Source: Paraphysoderma sedebokerense
Lineage: Eukaryota; Blastocladiomycota; Physodermatomycetes; Physodermatales; Physodermataceae
Assembly: GCA_025602915.1 (NCBI GenBank)
Contig: JAHLJZ010000051.1
Coordinates: forward strand, 62,001 to 126,000
DNA length: 64,000 nt
Direction: 5' to 3'
Below the pieces are notes generated by a model. The model worked only from the letters and a program-made list of their open reading frames with translations. It did no database searches and was not told the origin of the DNA. The number at the start of each line of letters is the position of its first letter. Position 1 is the stretch's first letter. Made by a program: the position numbers and the translations under genes. Below are positions 1 to 12,534 of this stretch, in pieces.

Positions 1-2063
1 ATGGGGAGTACCATAAGCACCGATGTCAACAAACATGGTTTCACCAGAGGGAGTAGGGTTGATTAATCCTCGTTTAGCAGTTTTGTAAACCTGAACGATT
101 GAAGAGAGACAAGTTAGTTGGGAAATGAAAGCGAATCGGTAAATGTATAAGTGCAATGTCGAGGAGGGATATACATACAGCCATTGGGCACAACCAAATT
201 GGAAATACGTTTAATTCCTTTTCGAATACGTCTAAACTCTTTTCAAGGGTGCTGATGGGTACCAACATATCTTGAGCAACGTGAAATTTTTCATACAACT
301 CCTTGGTAGCACTTGTTTGTGTCAACTTCAGCAACGAAATTCTAGGTGGCATAAAATAACCAAGAATGAAGCGTGCGAGAGGATGGTCGCCAAAGGGGAC
401 AATTTCCTTGAGTTCCCAAAAGATAGAACGGGTGTGGCGGTGATAGTAGTCTCTCAGCGGAATGTATTCGGTGAAGGTAGTCGAAGAAGATGTGGAGGAC
501 GGTTTACGGTAGAGGAATGATTCAACGTGTTGGTAGAACCAGGGTTTAAACCAGAGGCCGATTGCTTGGATTTTACCATCTTTCGGGACTTTAGCAGCGA
601 ATTTACCAGTCATAATAACAGCTCGTTCAGGCGAGTAAACTAAACCTTCGACAAAATCGTTTGTGGTGTCATCGGAAACTTCGGTAAACAATTCAACATA
701 TGATTCTTTAGAGTAACACGGATGGTAGGTTAACTCGACATAAGATGTAGCAGGAACAATCTGCGGCGACGTAGCAGTTTCAAGTTAGCAATACAATCCT
801 CCATCGATACTCAAGACAAATATTCCAACTTTTAATGAATCAAAGGCGAAAGTTGAATGCGTCTTACCTTCAACTCAGCGCTGACCAAAAACCCAAGGGT
901 GCCGTGACTCCAAGGGATATTGTAAAACAATTCAGGGTGGTTATCTTTATCACACTTGACTAATTCACCATTTGGTAACACAATTTCGAAAGCGGTGCAA
1001 ATATATTGGAATAGACCGTATTTATGGGACGACGATTCGACACCGAATCCCATAATGAGGCCACCGACAGTAAGATCCTGTGGAATTCAGAATTGAGTTA
1101 ACCAACGAGAAAGGAGTTTCGAAAAGAGGTATAGTGCAAAACATCAAAGCGGAAGAGAAGAGGGAATGAGAAACGTACATCAAGTTCGGGGGTGACGGCT
1201 AGTGTCCAACCTCTCGGAATCAATTCCTTAGTAATTTGACCCATGGTACACATTGGTTCCACACGGACAGTACGTTTAATTTCGTTGACTTCAAGGATAT
1301 CATACAGATCGATGTCGATATTTTTCATGGTTTTCTTGTATTTACCTAATAGATCGAACCGCAAACGATCGTGATCCAGAGCGTTAAGGCGAAAGATCAA
1401 CAGTTGTATCAGTAGAATGAGCAAAATGTTTGTTAGGGTAAAGCAAGAAATTAAGATGAATATAGCTTGAGAACAGAGTTCTGTAGTCCTCTCGCCTGGA
1501 CAGATCCACTATCGAACAAGTCCACAAGTACTCGGCAAATGACAAATGTAATTACCTTCAAACAAGCTCATAGCTAAATATGCCGGTCTGGAAGTGCACA
1601 TTTTGACGCCGTTAGGAGTGTTTTTGACTTGTTCTTGAATTTTCTTGACTTTGTCATCGTGTAACTTTGGGTTGAAAGTTCTCATGAACACCAAGATACG
1701 GGAGTATACATTCCATGTGATATCGTACAGAATAGAAAGTGGAATGAGGAAGAGGACGACAAAGATCCATCTACGGGATTGCAATTTGAGGATTTTCAGG
1801 GGACCACAATCATTTGATACAAGATGTGTTGATTTGTTTGTTTGTCGGTAAACAGACGCGAGGGAGAGAACAGATTGAGAATTCATCAGCTGAGAGACAA
1901 TCATACATGATACCGCAATGAATGAAACATACCTATGATGGGTGAGGATGTTTACAAAGTTTGATTTCACACTCTTTTGGACTGGGGCCGGAACGTAGTG
2001 CGAGAGGAGTGTCGAGAAGCGAGAGGCCGACGACAAGAGAAAGTTAAAGATCGGGGAAGACAT
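1..2063 (-). CDS. DHCR24: Delta(24)-sterol reductase (DHCR24/DIMINUTO family), 3' end outside window
   Basis: This FAD-dependent, membrane-anchored ER enzyme reduces the C24 double bond of sterol side chains (desmosterol to cholesterol, or 24-alkyl equivalents) with NADPH. Exons run 2063-1933, 1770-1556, 1345-1179, 1077-868, 760-179 and 90-1. They join in phase to 465 codons, and about 60 C-terminal residues lie outside the window. Family signatures in order are an N-terminal hydrophobic segment ending [28 protein letters not shown], the FAD-domain stretch [10 protein letters not shown]...[63 protein letters not shown] and the C-terminal [11 protein letters not shown]. The start is the first ATG, giving the short leader MSSPIFNF before the membrane segment. 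A TCACGTGA E-box lies 147 bp upstream. The family assignment is very secure. Most textbook fungi make ergosterol without this enzyme, so its presence is informative about lineage. Confidence 0.96.
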
Positions 2064-2209
2064 TGTTGGTGAATCTTTTGTCCTAATCAAAGATTGCAGA
2101 ACACAGATACGCAATATAGATGATTTATGACTATTATTATCTGTGTCTTTTTTCTCTCGCAAAATGTCGCCAACAATACTTTATTCTGTCTTGTTCCCTT
2201 TCAGGCCAG

Positions 2210-2217
2210 TCACGTGA
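2210..2217. promoter_or_regulatory. TCACGTGA E-box upstream of DHCR24
   Basis: Palindromic TCACGTGA lies 147 bp upstream of the DHCR24 start codon. Fungal SREBP (Sre1-type) and other bHLH factors bind E-boxes of this form. A link to sterol control is inference from position and target gene. Confidence 0.45.
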
Positions 2218-2528
2218 CATCACATCTTCATATAACCCATTATTATCATCATATTATTATTATTATTATTAGACCGTCAGATCAACCGTTGAATTATCCA
2301 ACTGTTCGTATTCAGTGTGGATCTCGATTAGGGCAATGTATACCATCTATATATACTATGAAGCGACCGCACAGAGTTATTTCCAAATTCCATCGCACAG
2401 AATTTTGTCATAAGTATAGAATTTATATCAAAAGAATTTTCTTTGAGCGAGCAAGTTCTAGATAGCAGTTTATTGATATCGGTAGATTCAGGTAGCCCCA
2501 TAACCACACTTAGGGCTTACAGAAAACC
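2218..2528. repeat. Intergenic stretch with an ATT microsatellite
   Basis: This stretch lies between the DHCR24 promoter and the stop of the next minus-strand gene. It holds an ATT trinucleotide run at about 2252-2271 and otherwise nothing I recognise. It should contain the 3' UTR of the neighbouring gene. Confidence 0.5.
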
Positions 2529-4088
2529 CTAACTAGAGTAATTAACAGTAACAGCTGCTAAATCTAGACCATACTCCTGCAAGACAACTTTGTGATCAAT
2601 AGCGCCGTCTCTCTCCGCTTTCAATTTCGCCCCAAATTTTACCTCGAATCGGCGACTTATTTCTGCAACCGTACTTCTCTTTTCAACAATCTCCATCAAA
2701 GTTTGAAGATAAGATCTTGCCAGAGCCAATTGGTCCACATCAGAATATTCACCATTGGCACAGGATTTTTGAGTAGCTTCATAGGCTGTAGTGACCCGTT
2801 CATGAAGTACGTTTAATTCATGATCAAATCGATTTGAAATCGCACCGAACGATGCATCAAAAACCAAATTTTGAGAATTGAGGAGTTTAGCGGTTTCGGA
2901 GTCAGTTTCCCGAAGCATGTTTAAATGCTCTTTGAACAGATCCGCAAAAGAATTAAATTCAATTTCAGCAGTTTCAAGCTCTCGTTTATCTGCAAGGTAA
3001 GCTTCCATGAGCTCGTAAAGACGGACGGTGTCGATAGTGACACGGTGCGGTGGCAGGGAGTAATCGTGTAGAATCGTGGAAGAGTATTCGTTCAAAGTAG
3101 CCGCATCTTTCCTGATGACCTTCCAGACTGCCTCCAGCTAATTATAGGTATGTCAGATCATACAGAAAAATAATTGAAAAGCAGGAAGACCGGCGAATTA
3201 CCTCTTTTGAACGTTGTTTAAACAAGCTTCTTAAGTCTGCTTCTTTTAGATCCAGTCCTGACAATTCACTAGCCAGTTCAGAACTACCAGTGGGCTGACC
3301 TTTTCCACTGAGAACAGCAACGAAATTTTCCATTTTTCTGAACAGTTCAACTCTTTTTGGGTATGAATCTTCTAAACTGCGTAGATTGGAGGCTCCAGAC
3401 TTCATGAAGTGCATAATTCGAAGCCTGTCTGCGTCGTCAAGACTCAAACGAGGATTGTAAGGTACAAGTGGCGGAAGATCTCGCAGTTCTTGAAGTAATG
3501 GTTCGCGATGTCTCGGAATTATCGTATTGTTTATCAATGTTGCATGGGTCGTATAGCGGGAGAATAATGTACTAACTTGCTGTGCAAAGCCAGCATTTTG
3601 AGGTATCTACTTTTCAGACACCAAACACAACCCAAGCCGTTATAAGGTGAGGTTTAAGGAACTCAAACGACAAAGGAAATAGAAGATAAATAATTCAAAC
3701 AAATTACCTTTTCGGCACGGCGTTGAAGAGAGGGCTGATTGAGTGCAGAAGGCAAATTTAAGTCGTTATCTTGTTGAATATTGGAGCTTGGGTCAACATG
3801 AGTGTTTCGTTTTAGAACTTCTCCAGGGTGGTTCACCATACTAGCATGCACGCCGCCTAACCGTTTTCATTACTCAATATCCAATCGTCAAACTAGTAAA
3901 AACTGAATAAAAGATATTTTACCATTTCGCATTGCTCTACTCTCAGGACTTTGAGTCTCGGAAAGAATGAAACACCAGTACAGCACGAAAACTAGAGCAA
4001 AAGTCACCAACCATCGCGGAAACCGTCTATATAACATGGCTGGCCCGGCTACCGATAGACACCAGCTGCCTGCCGTGAACGTAGACAT
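2529..4088 (-). CDS. Unrecognised single-pass membrane protein with coiled-coil character
   Basis: Exons 4088-3923, 3856-3708, 3606-3202 and 3137-2529 join in phase to 442 residues. I do not recognise the family. The N-terminus (MSTFTAGSW...) has one hydrophobic helix at about residues 28-46 (WLVTFALVFVLYWCFIL) after an Arg-rich stretch, so it is probably a signal anchor. A polar Asn-rich linker follows (about 56-105), then a long, mostly helical charged region rich in Glu, Leu and Arg to the C-terminus (PRHREPLLQELRDLPPLVPY, then KRELETAEIEF). The last third reads like extended amphipathic helices with no catalytic motif. The start is the first ATG in a frame that also runs open upstream from a TTG. 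It could be an organelle-tethered scaffold, but that is a guess. Confidence 0.7.
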
Positions 4089-4643
4089 TGGTATGTCGAC
4101 GGTCAATGCCAGTAGCGTACATAGCGGGTAATGTGGGTTGGCGCATAGTCGTCCTTTATTTAATGATATATAATCCCGACGGACGACGTCACATGTGTTG
4201 CACCCCTGTTGCTAATTCAGGGCTAGTCGGACTTTGGAATGTTTCCAATTTACCAGAATTTTGTGCCTCAGGGCCGCCCTTGTGTTGTCGGAATTAGAAG
4301 TTTACAAGAAGGGAAATCGCGTCAAGGAAATGCATTATTATCCACTGACATATATTTATTCTGGAAAGGTAGTGACCTGCAGGTTATTCGAAGACTTCCA
4401 ATGAAGAAACACAAAGTAATCAACATGGCCGTCTCAAGTTTATCTTTATATCGGAACATTGATATATAAACTGCATAAAATTCAGGAATACTTACTGGTA
4501 AATCGCTTCGGTCTCCTTGTCTTTTTTGTTCACCTGAAACCTTTGTATTCCATGTACTTGTCCAAAGCAGATTTTGTTTATAGAGTTTATCTACCTACCA
4601 AAGAACTACACATGTAGGCGTTTGTTTAATGAACCAGTAGGGA
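4089..4643. other. Intergenic, nothing recognised
   Basis: Short open frames on the plus strand (4088-4469) show Cys/Arg-rich, low-complexity translations and no splice-consistent continuation. I see only the promoter of the minus-strand gene. Confidence 0.4.
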
Positions 4644-5690
4644 TTATTGAATGAACTGGCAACAGGGAATTTGATTAACGACCTTGTTTCTACGAGAAGT
4701 GTATTTATTAAATTTTACGGTAACATTGAACCCATATTTGGGTTTCTGTGAAACAGCAGAATTGGCAATTCGGGCTTCCAGTTCTAGTCTCTTAAATAAA
4801 AAGGATGAGGCAGAAACGGAAAGAAATTGAACGGAAACGCAGAAACGGAAGAACAACAGGGAGGAAAAGGAAAGTCGACCGAACCGTATTACTGTACCGC
4901 AAAAGTTATCGGTTCCTTCCGAAGAGTACCAAATCTCTACACCTCCTTGACCTCTCGTTGAAGTGATGTTCATAATCCTTATCCTGCTCAAGAAGATGAC
5001 AATATCCTAACAGCATCTCGGCGACATCAAGAAATAAGAAATTACCATTTCCATCGCCACTTTCTACCACGTTCTTATCTCAAGCAAAAATGTTATCTTG
5101 TGCACACCCTGACATCCCTTTATCCCACAAATTTTCCTTCCTTTTCTCCTTGAAATCGTGCAAGACTGACAACTCTTGTATTCCTCCCTGTTCATCATAA
5201 CAGACCATCCCGACCACCAGATGTGCACTTTCATTCCCATTACTATGGTATTTACTAAAATTCCTTTATTTTCTCACGGCAAATTCTGTATTGTTTAAGA
5301 AATATAACGAATTGTAACGATGAGAAATATCAACAAATTTATTGCCATTCTCAAACAATTTCAAGACAAGATAAGGAGACTGTTGAATGATGATTCCATT
5401 TGTCGATCTTACATGGGCACAAAAGAAACGGGGTTCAACCTCCTTTGATTGCATTTCCTGTTACATTCATAGTCTGTGTTGATATCTGGTTGCGCCATGG
5501 GAAAACGTATCGCTGGTGTCAACTTTGGCGATATCGCATAGAGCATGAGAAAATAGATCGCGATTATCTATCTGTATGAGAGGGTTGGAAGTCGTCCCCT
5601 CCATTTCAAGCCAAAAATTGTAATCATGGTGTCTGGAGAATGAGATCAAGCTGGGCGTGCCGCAAGATAGAGTAGTTTTACTGTGGACAG
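4644..5690 (-). other. Possible unannotated minus-strand gene or relic (several consecutive open blocks)
   Basis: Reading the minus strand from about 5690 down, four consecutive blocks look more protein-like than chance. One at about 5690-5470 contains SRHHDYNFWLEMEGTT. One at about 5454-5270 contains RFFCAHVRSTNGIII and SPYLVLKLFENGN. One at about 5250-5100 contains HLVVGMVCYDEQGGIQEL. One at about 4800-4650 contains KPKYGFNVTVKFNKY. Each block is bounded by possible GT/AG signals, but I could not join them into one phase-consistent frame, so this may be a decayed gene. The blocks loosely recall the order of a velvet domain (R-x-C ... P-Y-x-x-L ... LVG), but the similarity is weak. Confidence 0.3.
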
Positions 5691-5740
5691 TTTGATAAAA
5701 CTATATAGTCTCAACACATAATGCGGCGATAGTCAGATGT

Positions 5741-5810
5741 GTCAGTGTATATCAGTGTATGTCAGTGTATATCAGTGTATATTAGTGTATATCAGTGTAT
5801 ATTAGTGTAT
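5741..5810. repeat. Seven tandem 10-bp units
   Basis: Seven consecutive 10-bp units of the form (a/g)t(c/t)agtgtat cover the stretch exactly, differing only at positions 1 and 3. The array lies 163 bp upstream of the first receptor-like gene and is absent in front of its tandem paralogue. Ten bases is close to one helical turn, so repeated factor sites would sit on one DNA face. That function is inference. Confidence 0.85.
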
Positions 5811-5972
5811 GTTGAATATCACTTTGCTGGCATTCACCCCTCGCGTCTGGCCCGGCCTCGCTCCACTGCGGCATTTCACTTTCTCCGTCGCTCAATTTCG
5901 GTCGTCCCCCATCTTCAAATACCGTTTTTTATTTTAATTATATTTCCTAAAGCTTTAATATAATTCATAATA

Positions 5973-8900
5973 ATGGTTTTTGTCAATTTGTCTTTGTCAT
6001 TGTGCTTTTATATTCTTGTTTGCGCCGGCTTGATGTTGGGGGGACATCTGCAACACGCTTCCGCGCAACCGTTCCCTTCGCCGTGGTTCCAGCAAGATTT
6101 GAAAACGAGTTCTATATCCTCTTCAACAACGGATATATTGGCTACCACCGACAACGGAACCCATATATTCGTAATGACTGCCGACGATTATTTACATTTA
6201 TTCTCATATTCGGCGTCGGGGGGGCCTGCCACATCAATCGGTTTCATTGGGAAATATTCTATCCATCTCTCGGTTCAACATGACATTAGTTCTGGTCTGA
6301 ATTGGAGGTAGTTAATTACCCATTTCTTTTTAAATGCATCGGAGATGTTTAATGCAAATTGGTTTCATTATTCTTAGAACTTCGTCTGCCTTCGCCCTTG
6401 AATACAATAAATATACCCGCGAATTATACGCCATGTAAGTTTTTAATAACGATCAGAATTTGATATATCACTAAAATTTGTCACAGAAAGTATACCTACA
6501 ATCTCATACGTCGCCTAAATGTTTTCGTCCTTGACTCGCGTACTTTCAACGACAATTATGAATTAAAGTACAGTTCTCTCAGTACCGGTGAAAATTACTG
6601 GCAGTATAATTTCCAGAATCCGTAAGTATAATGTATTATCTTCACAATTCCCGGAATTTGTAAACTATGGCTGTTATATTGTAATTTCTTTGTTAATTAT
6701 TTAAATTTTGCATTTTTCAGTCGGTTATCAACGTTCCTCGACTCTTCTTATTTGTACGTGGGGATATTCAATGACCCTTCAATCACAGGACTCACCGGTG
6801 CCACTGGATTCTGGATTTCAAGAACCACTTATGTCTCCGGGTCTGTGTCGGCAAATACTGATACGTTCAATATAACTCAGAAAGTCCTGGAAATTGATTT
6901 TCAATGTAATATGGATCCGACCATTATCTGCGTGTGGACATCCCAGAATACCGTTGACGAATACTCTTTCGCTTCTTTCACGTATTTACGTACTCGCACG
7001 ATAAATTCCACCCCCATGAAGTTTAACCCCTCCATCTCAAAAAATACTACAGACAAAACGTCTTATTTCTTTCATCGAAGTGTCAACTTGGCGGGAAATC
7101 CGTTTGTGTTGCATAAAAGAAACGAAACATACCAGCAGATGTCTTCGGCGGTATTACCCTACCAAATCAGTTTTTCTGATTCCATACCGGAATACGGCAT
7201 TAGAGTAGGATCGAATTCCAGCGCTTTTGTTGGCTTCACGACAACGTTGAACACTTCTGTCGCCTATGGAGATTTTGAAACCGTGGTTAGTCAACATCAT
7301 GCCGCAGATCTGGGATTACAAGGCCAAATGATTATTTCAACTGTTGGAAAGGAGAATTTCGCAGCTATCATTCCTCAAGCAAACAACGGTTTTATAGTCG
7401 TTGGCCGTACAAATGGGAACTTGAACTCACCCAGCTCGGCCACCGGTAGTACGGTAGTTTTTGCAACGCAATTTGGACCATTAAAAGTGAACTCGTTTAT
7501 TTCGGCTAAACCAATGCAAATTAGTCCTAGTGAAGTGGTTCAAGTTCAATTTGAATTTGTTCCAAGCTCTTTGACTGCCACTATCCCCACAGTGACATTC
7601 AATGGATTAGCATGTTCTTCGGTTTCGTGGACATCATCAAACACCCTATCAGTCCAAATGCCGAGCGATGTAGCAGGAGCGGGTTTGTATCTATGTTCGA
7701 CACCACTTGATGATTAAACTAATGAGTGGTATTGTACTCATAGGTCCATACGATTTATGGATTTCATTCAATTCGATTTCTTACAAACCTAGTGTCAAAA
7801 TTCCGGGAATATTAGCTCATCAACTAAAGTTACTCTCGGTTCAACCCGTAAATGGGTCCACAGGTAGATCTCTCAAAATGATCGCTTTAACGTTTCGTCG
7901 GATGAGACACTTACACAATTACACCTCATTACAGTTGGCTATAACATCACCTTGTTGACGAGTGATATAGGAGTTGTGTCAGAACAAATAGCAATAACCG
8001 TTGGCGGCAATTTGTGCGCCAATCCAAGTCAACTAAACAACACAGCCTTTAGATGTACTACACCTCCAGGTTCGCTTTCTCATCCTGACTGATACATAAT
8101 TGACAGCTGGTTTCTAAAAGCATTATCCTTAACTTAAATTCCAGGAACGGGAAAAAACAAATTGGTCATCATTGCGATCGGTGCGAGTGCCAACAGTTCG
8201 GAATTGGTGTACATCAACTATTACCGGCCCGTCATCACCGCCGTATCACCTCCGACAAGTCCGACCACCGGCGGCCGAATGATTTACATATCGTAAGTCA
8301 ATTTATGCTTGATCCGTCGTCTTAACTAGTGATTGACGTCGCTTTTATTTAAGTGGGACTGGTTTTGGACCTTGTTCTGTAGGAGCTGCTCCCTGTGATG
8401 CGACCGCGGAGAATATCTCAATATCAATTGGATCGACACCATGTTACCTTCCAAAGTTACAAAGCGATTCTTCAGTAACCTGCATTACCCCTGAACTTGT
8501 TGGGCAAAACCTATCATTGTCTCTGCAGGTCAACGGACAAGCTGCTAATTCTGTGTCGTTTTCGTATGATCTCCCAAGGATTTCAAGTGTGGTCCCCCAG
8601 TGGATTTTATCTGGCAACCCTGTGAGTTATATATTTAATTCGCATTAATTTTATAAATGGTGGCAAGATAATATTCATTGACACTCTATATTATGTAGAC
8701 TATGTACATTGAAGGTTCAAATTTTGGACCGGTATATGTCAACAGGACTTTGTCATTTCATGAACACAATACAACACAAACCTTCGTCTGTCCAGTCGTT
8801 ACTTGGTTAGCTCACAACAGTCTAAAATGGTAAGCGATATCGGCTTCAATCTTTCATTTTTAACCTATATTGAACTATTGATATCTCCGCAGCGAATTCA

Positions 8901-11900
8901 CGAATGTCAGTTTACCACTGTATTCGCGGTTCAACATAACTGTTTCAGTTGAAGGTTATCAAAATCCCGACACCAATGTAGCTGAATTTCGCACAGGTTT
9001 TTTGAATGTCGCGCCAGTCATTCCTCCACTTCATGCGGTGATGAAAGAAGATGAATTGTTGTTCCTTGAACTCTCCAGTTACGATCCTGACGCCGGAGAC
9101 ACCATCCAAATATTTGTTTCATCCAACCCCCAATTCGGCACTCTATTTCAAATTACACCAGCCGGTACGAAAGGGAGTTTGATTGATGCTTCCCTCGGGG
9201 TTGTACCGGTCTTGCATTCACAGTCCCGATTACTGTATATTCCTCCGGCAAACTTCTTTGGTAATGATTCGTTTAAAGTGTTTGCAACCGATGATAAGGG
9301 GAGTCAATCAGCGGCTGAAACAATTACAATCACAGTTGAACCAGTACCTGACCCTCCAGTACCGCGGTCGGCGGTCATCAATTTCGCCGAGGATACCACT
9401 GCCGTGGTAGAGTTCAAAGTAGACGATCCTGATCAGACAAACACTGATAGTATCACGCTTACTATTCTTGCGGTTCCACAGTCTGGTTCACTCATGATTC
9501 AAAATGTGAGCGGAAACAGCTCAGATTGGATTGAGGTATTGAACACGCCCTTTGTGTTGCCAGTTAACGCGACATCCGGCATATTTCGTCCGGTAAACGA
9601 TACCAATGGCTCACCCTATGGTACTGTGATATTCAAAGCCAATGACGGATTGACGGATTCAGTAGTAAATGGAGCAATTGTTCTAAATGTCAATCCTGTA
9701 AATGGTAAGTCGAACCACTTTGATTTCTCAGTTATTTTACAAGAACATTGTTAACCCTCGCTATAACATCATCAATTTAGATCCGCCTGTTTTTGATAGG
9801 GGGTCGTGGAATACCTCTGTGTTTGAGGACACTCCAGCCACTATTGTGTTTAATATCACAGACGTGGACCAAAATGATCTAGTGGTTGTGAAGATCTATA
9901 ACTTGAGTATTTCGGGATCACTTTATCCTTTATCACAAAACTTGCGAGATTTAGATATAACTAAATCTGCCCCACTCGGAGAAGGATCTGAAATTAAAGG
10001 TCCGCCTTATCAACTTTTATTTGTTCCTCTTAAAGACGTCTTTACTTCCAACGCAAGCATACCGCAACGTTTCGATCTCGCTTATTCGGATCGAGTTACT
10101 TCATTTTCTGAAGAAATATCATTCTCGATCACCCCCGTCAACGACCCACCGCAGTTATCATGTAATCGTCCGACGTATATCGAATTATCGACCGAATTTA
10201 TCACGAACACATCCGATTCGGTGTCTGTCCGAATAGATGCGACCGATGTGGACAATACCAATCTGACTTATGTTCTTATAGCATCTCCCACCAAAGGCAA
10301 CTTAATCGCTGGAATGAACGCTGTGTTCGCCGGAGATAACTTTACTTCACAATATTTGCAATATCGATCTCTTAACTTAGGCGGGATATATCCGTTTGCG
10401 AATTTCACATTAACCGTACAGGATTCATACAACTTGTCATCTGATAGTTGCACCTACATATTCTCATTTAAATGTCCTCCAGGTCTGTATCAGTTTCTAA
10501 GAATTCGACTCTGCTTCATCTTACATCTGAGTTGACCGATTTTTGTTGATTCTATAATATACAGGGCTAGTGAATAATGTTTTCAGTCATACAGGCCCAA
10601 TATGTGGGGAATGTCCCGAAGGTATCCGCAGAGTTTTTTTTCATGCTAGTTCAATCCGCTCATGAACCATTATTTTTCAGGCGCCGTCTGTAGTTCTGAC
10701 GGGAGTCAATATCCGTATCCAAAATTTGGTTGGTGGCGCTCGGAGGACAATACTACGTTTCTCCCATGCTTTCCCGTACGTATAGGATATATCCAGATTT
10801 TGATTTCGCTGAAATATACTGAAAATAGTGTTGTAGATGAATGCATGCCCAGGGAACCCATTTCTTCCTTGTTCCGTTGGTTATGAAGGCACACGATGTG
10901 GAAGATGCAGCCCAGGATATTATAGGTTCACCGATGGCTGTCACAAATGTGGGGAGCAGTCTGGGGCAATTCAATACGTGATTATCGGTTGCATTTTGGT
11001 ATTCGTAGCTTCTGCATTCATCTTCGTATTGAGAATATCAAGGGAGAAGAGAGGAGCAACGTTAGTAAAGCCCTATATACGCGACTTCCCCTATTGTCCG
11101 ACCGCTAACATTCACTTGGGTTTTGTCTATAGGTTTGGTCTTGTCAGCATTCTAGTCAATTTCATACAAACAATACTTCTGTTGCGACAGATGCGTTTGA
11201 ATTGGCCGGAAGCTATTCTCACTGTTTTCAGCTGGCTCTCATTTATCAATTTTAATGTTGAACTTGCCGGTCCCGAGTGCCTTGTCACTGAGCAGTCATT
11301 TGACTTCAGCTTCAAAATGAAGTTGTCCTTATCGATTCCTCTAATTGTATTAAGCATCGCATTGTTGATGCCCGGAGTAACTTACCTTATCAACTTGGTG
11401 AAGCCAAATGCTATGGGCAATCCAGACGGAAACTCGGACGATAAAACGTTAGTCCGAGTTGTTAAGGCGTATATGTCGGTGCTGAGTCTCTTGTTCGTTC
11501 ATGTTGCCACCAGTTCTCTAGCGTCTGTATTTGTTCGTTCTTGCCTTGAATGTGCTTCTACACCTAACATTTTGTGTAATAGTCTATTTGATTGCACACA
11601 AGAGGCTGATAATCTAAGTTACTTAGGTTAAAATTATTCTTTAACTCCATTATAAGAATTTAAGAAATGTAACCCCACCCTTTAATCTCTATATTCTTAG
11701 ATTCAGACCCAAGCTTGCGTTGCTATGAACCTTGGTATTATCGTGACCTACCTTACGGATATGCGGGTTTATGGTAAATTGCATATATTCATAAGTTATA
11801 GGCCAACATCGTAATAATTAATCTAACCTTTTGCTTTTAGTCTTTATGTTCTGGGAATACCACTTCAGAGTTTAATTGTCTCGTATGCGGCACATAGAGC

Positions 11901-12534
11901 GCGCACGGATCCTTCCAATTCAGATTCCATTCGCAACAGATTTCCATTATTCTGTCAAAAAATAATGGATTCAAGTCACGAGTTCAAAGAAGATTATCAA
12001 TTCATTAGTGTGCTTCAGTTATTTCAAAAGTTGTTCATGGTGGTCGTCAATATATTCTTTACAAGGTACAATCAGCTGTGATAATTACTTTTTCTTGCGA
12101 CTGACACGGCTAAACTATCTTAACTCCCTAACATACTCCTGATCAGATACATCGGCCTCCAGATTATCTTGACCTTATTCTTTTTGTTAAGCAGCGTTCT
12201 CCTTGTATTACAATACCAGCCATACGAATTCCCTATATTAAATAAGTTTGACATGCTGTCTAATCTCGTGTCTATGATTGTGTTAGGTTTAGGCTTAACC
12301 TTCCATATTGACAAATTCTCCAACTCAACCCACGAGCTTGCCATCATGGTTTTGATTATAATCGTAATTAGTGGATTTATTGTAAGCGCTGTGATAGCGA
12401 CATTTAGGGAAAGCTTTTCTAGTTTCGTTCGACGTGGTAAATTTGGGATAAGGAACGGCAAACCAACTGATCCGGACGCAAATGCTTCTGCCAATCTGAC
12501 GGTGACCAAGTCAAGCAGGGCATTACTGATTTAA
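5973..12534 (+). CDS. Receptor-like polytopic membrane protein, IPT/cadherin-like ectodomain (copy A)
   Basis: Nineteen exons (5973-6307, 6378-6434, 6487-6621, 6721-7682, 7744-7863, 7935-8069, 8145-8292, 8354-8621, 8699-8829, 8893-9704, 9781-10482, 10565-10621, 10681-10775, 10837-11060, 11133-11522, 11583-11626, 11701-11773, 11841-12065, 12147-12534) join in phase to 1766 residues. A signal peptide ending near HASA opens the protein. An N-terminal domain of about 400 residues and IPT/TIG-like modules (ISGTGFGPC, IEGSNFG) follow. Next come cadherin-like repeats with SYDPDAGD, VDDPDQ, TDVDQND and the boundary motif PVNDPP. A Cys-rich module (VGYEGTRCGRCSPGYYRF) precedes about nine TM helices resembling the TRP/Flc-like membrane domains seen beside such ectodomains in protists (FSWLSFINFNVEL...PEC, FKEDYQFISVLQLFQK). 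Many N-x-S/T sites support an extracellular ectodomain. The role is probably adhesion or environmental sensing. The ligand and any channel activity are unknown. Confidence 0.9.

Noticed and set aside
5741-5810. Regular short repeats as a possible CRISPR array
   Set aside because: Units are contiguous with no spacers, only 10 bp, and the window is clearly a spliced eukaryotic genome.
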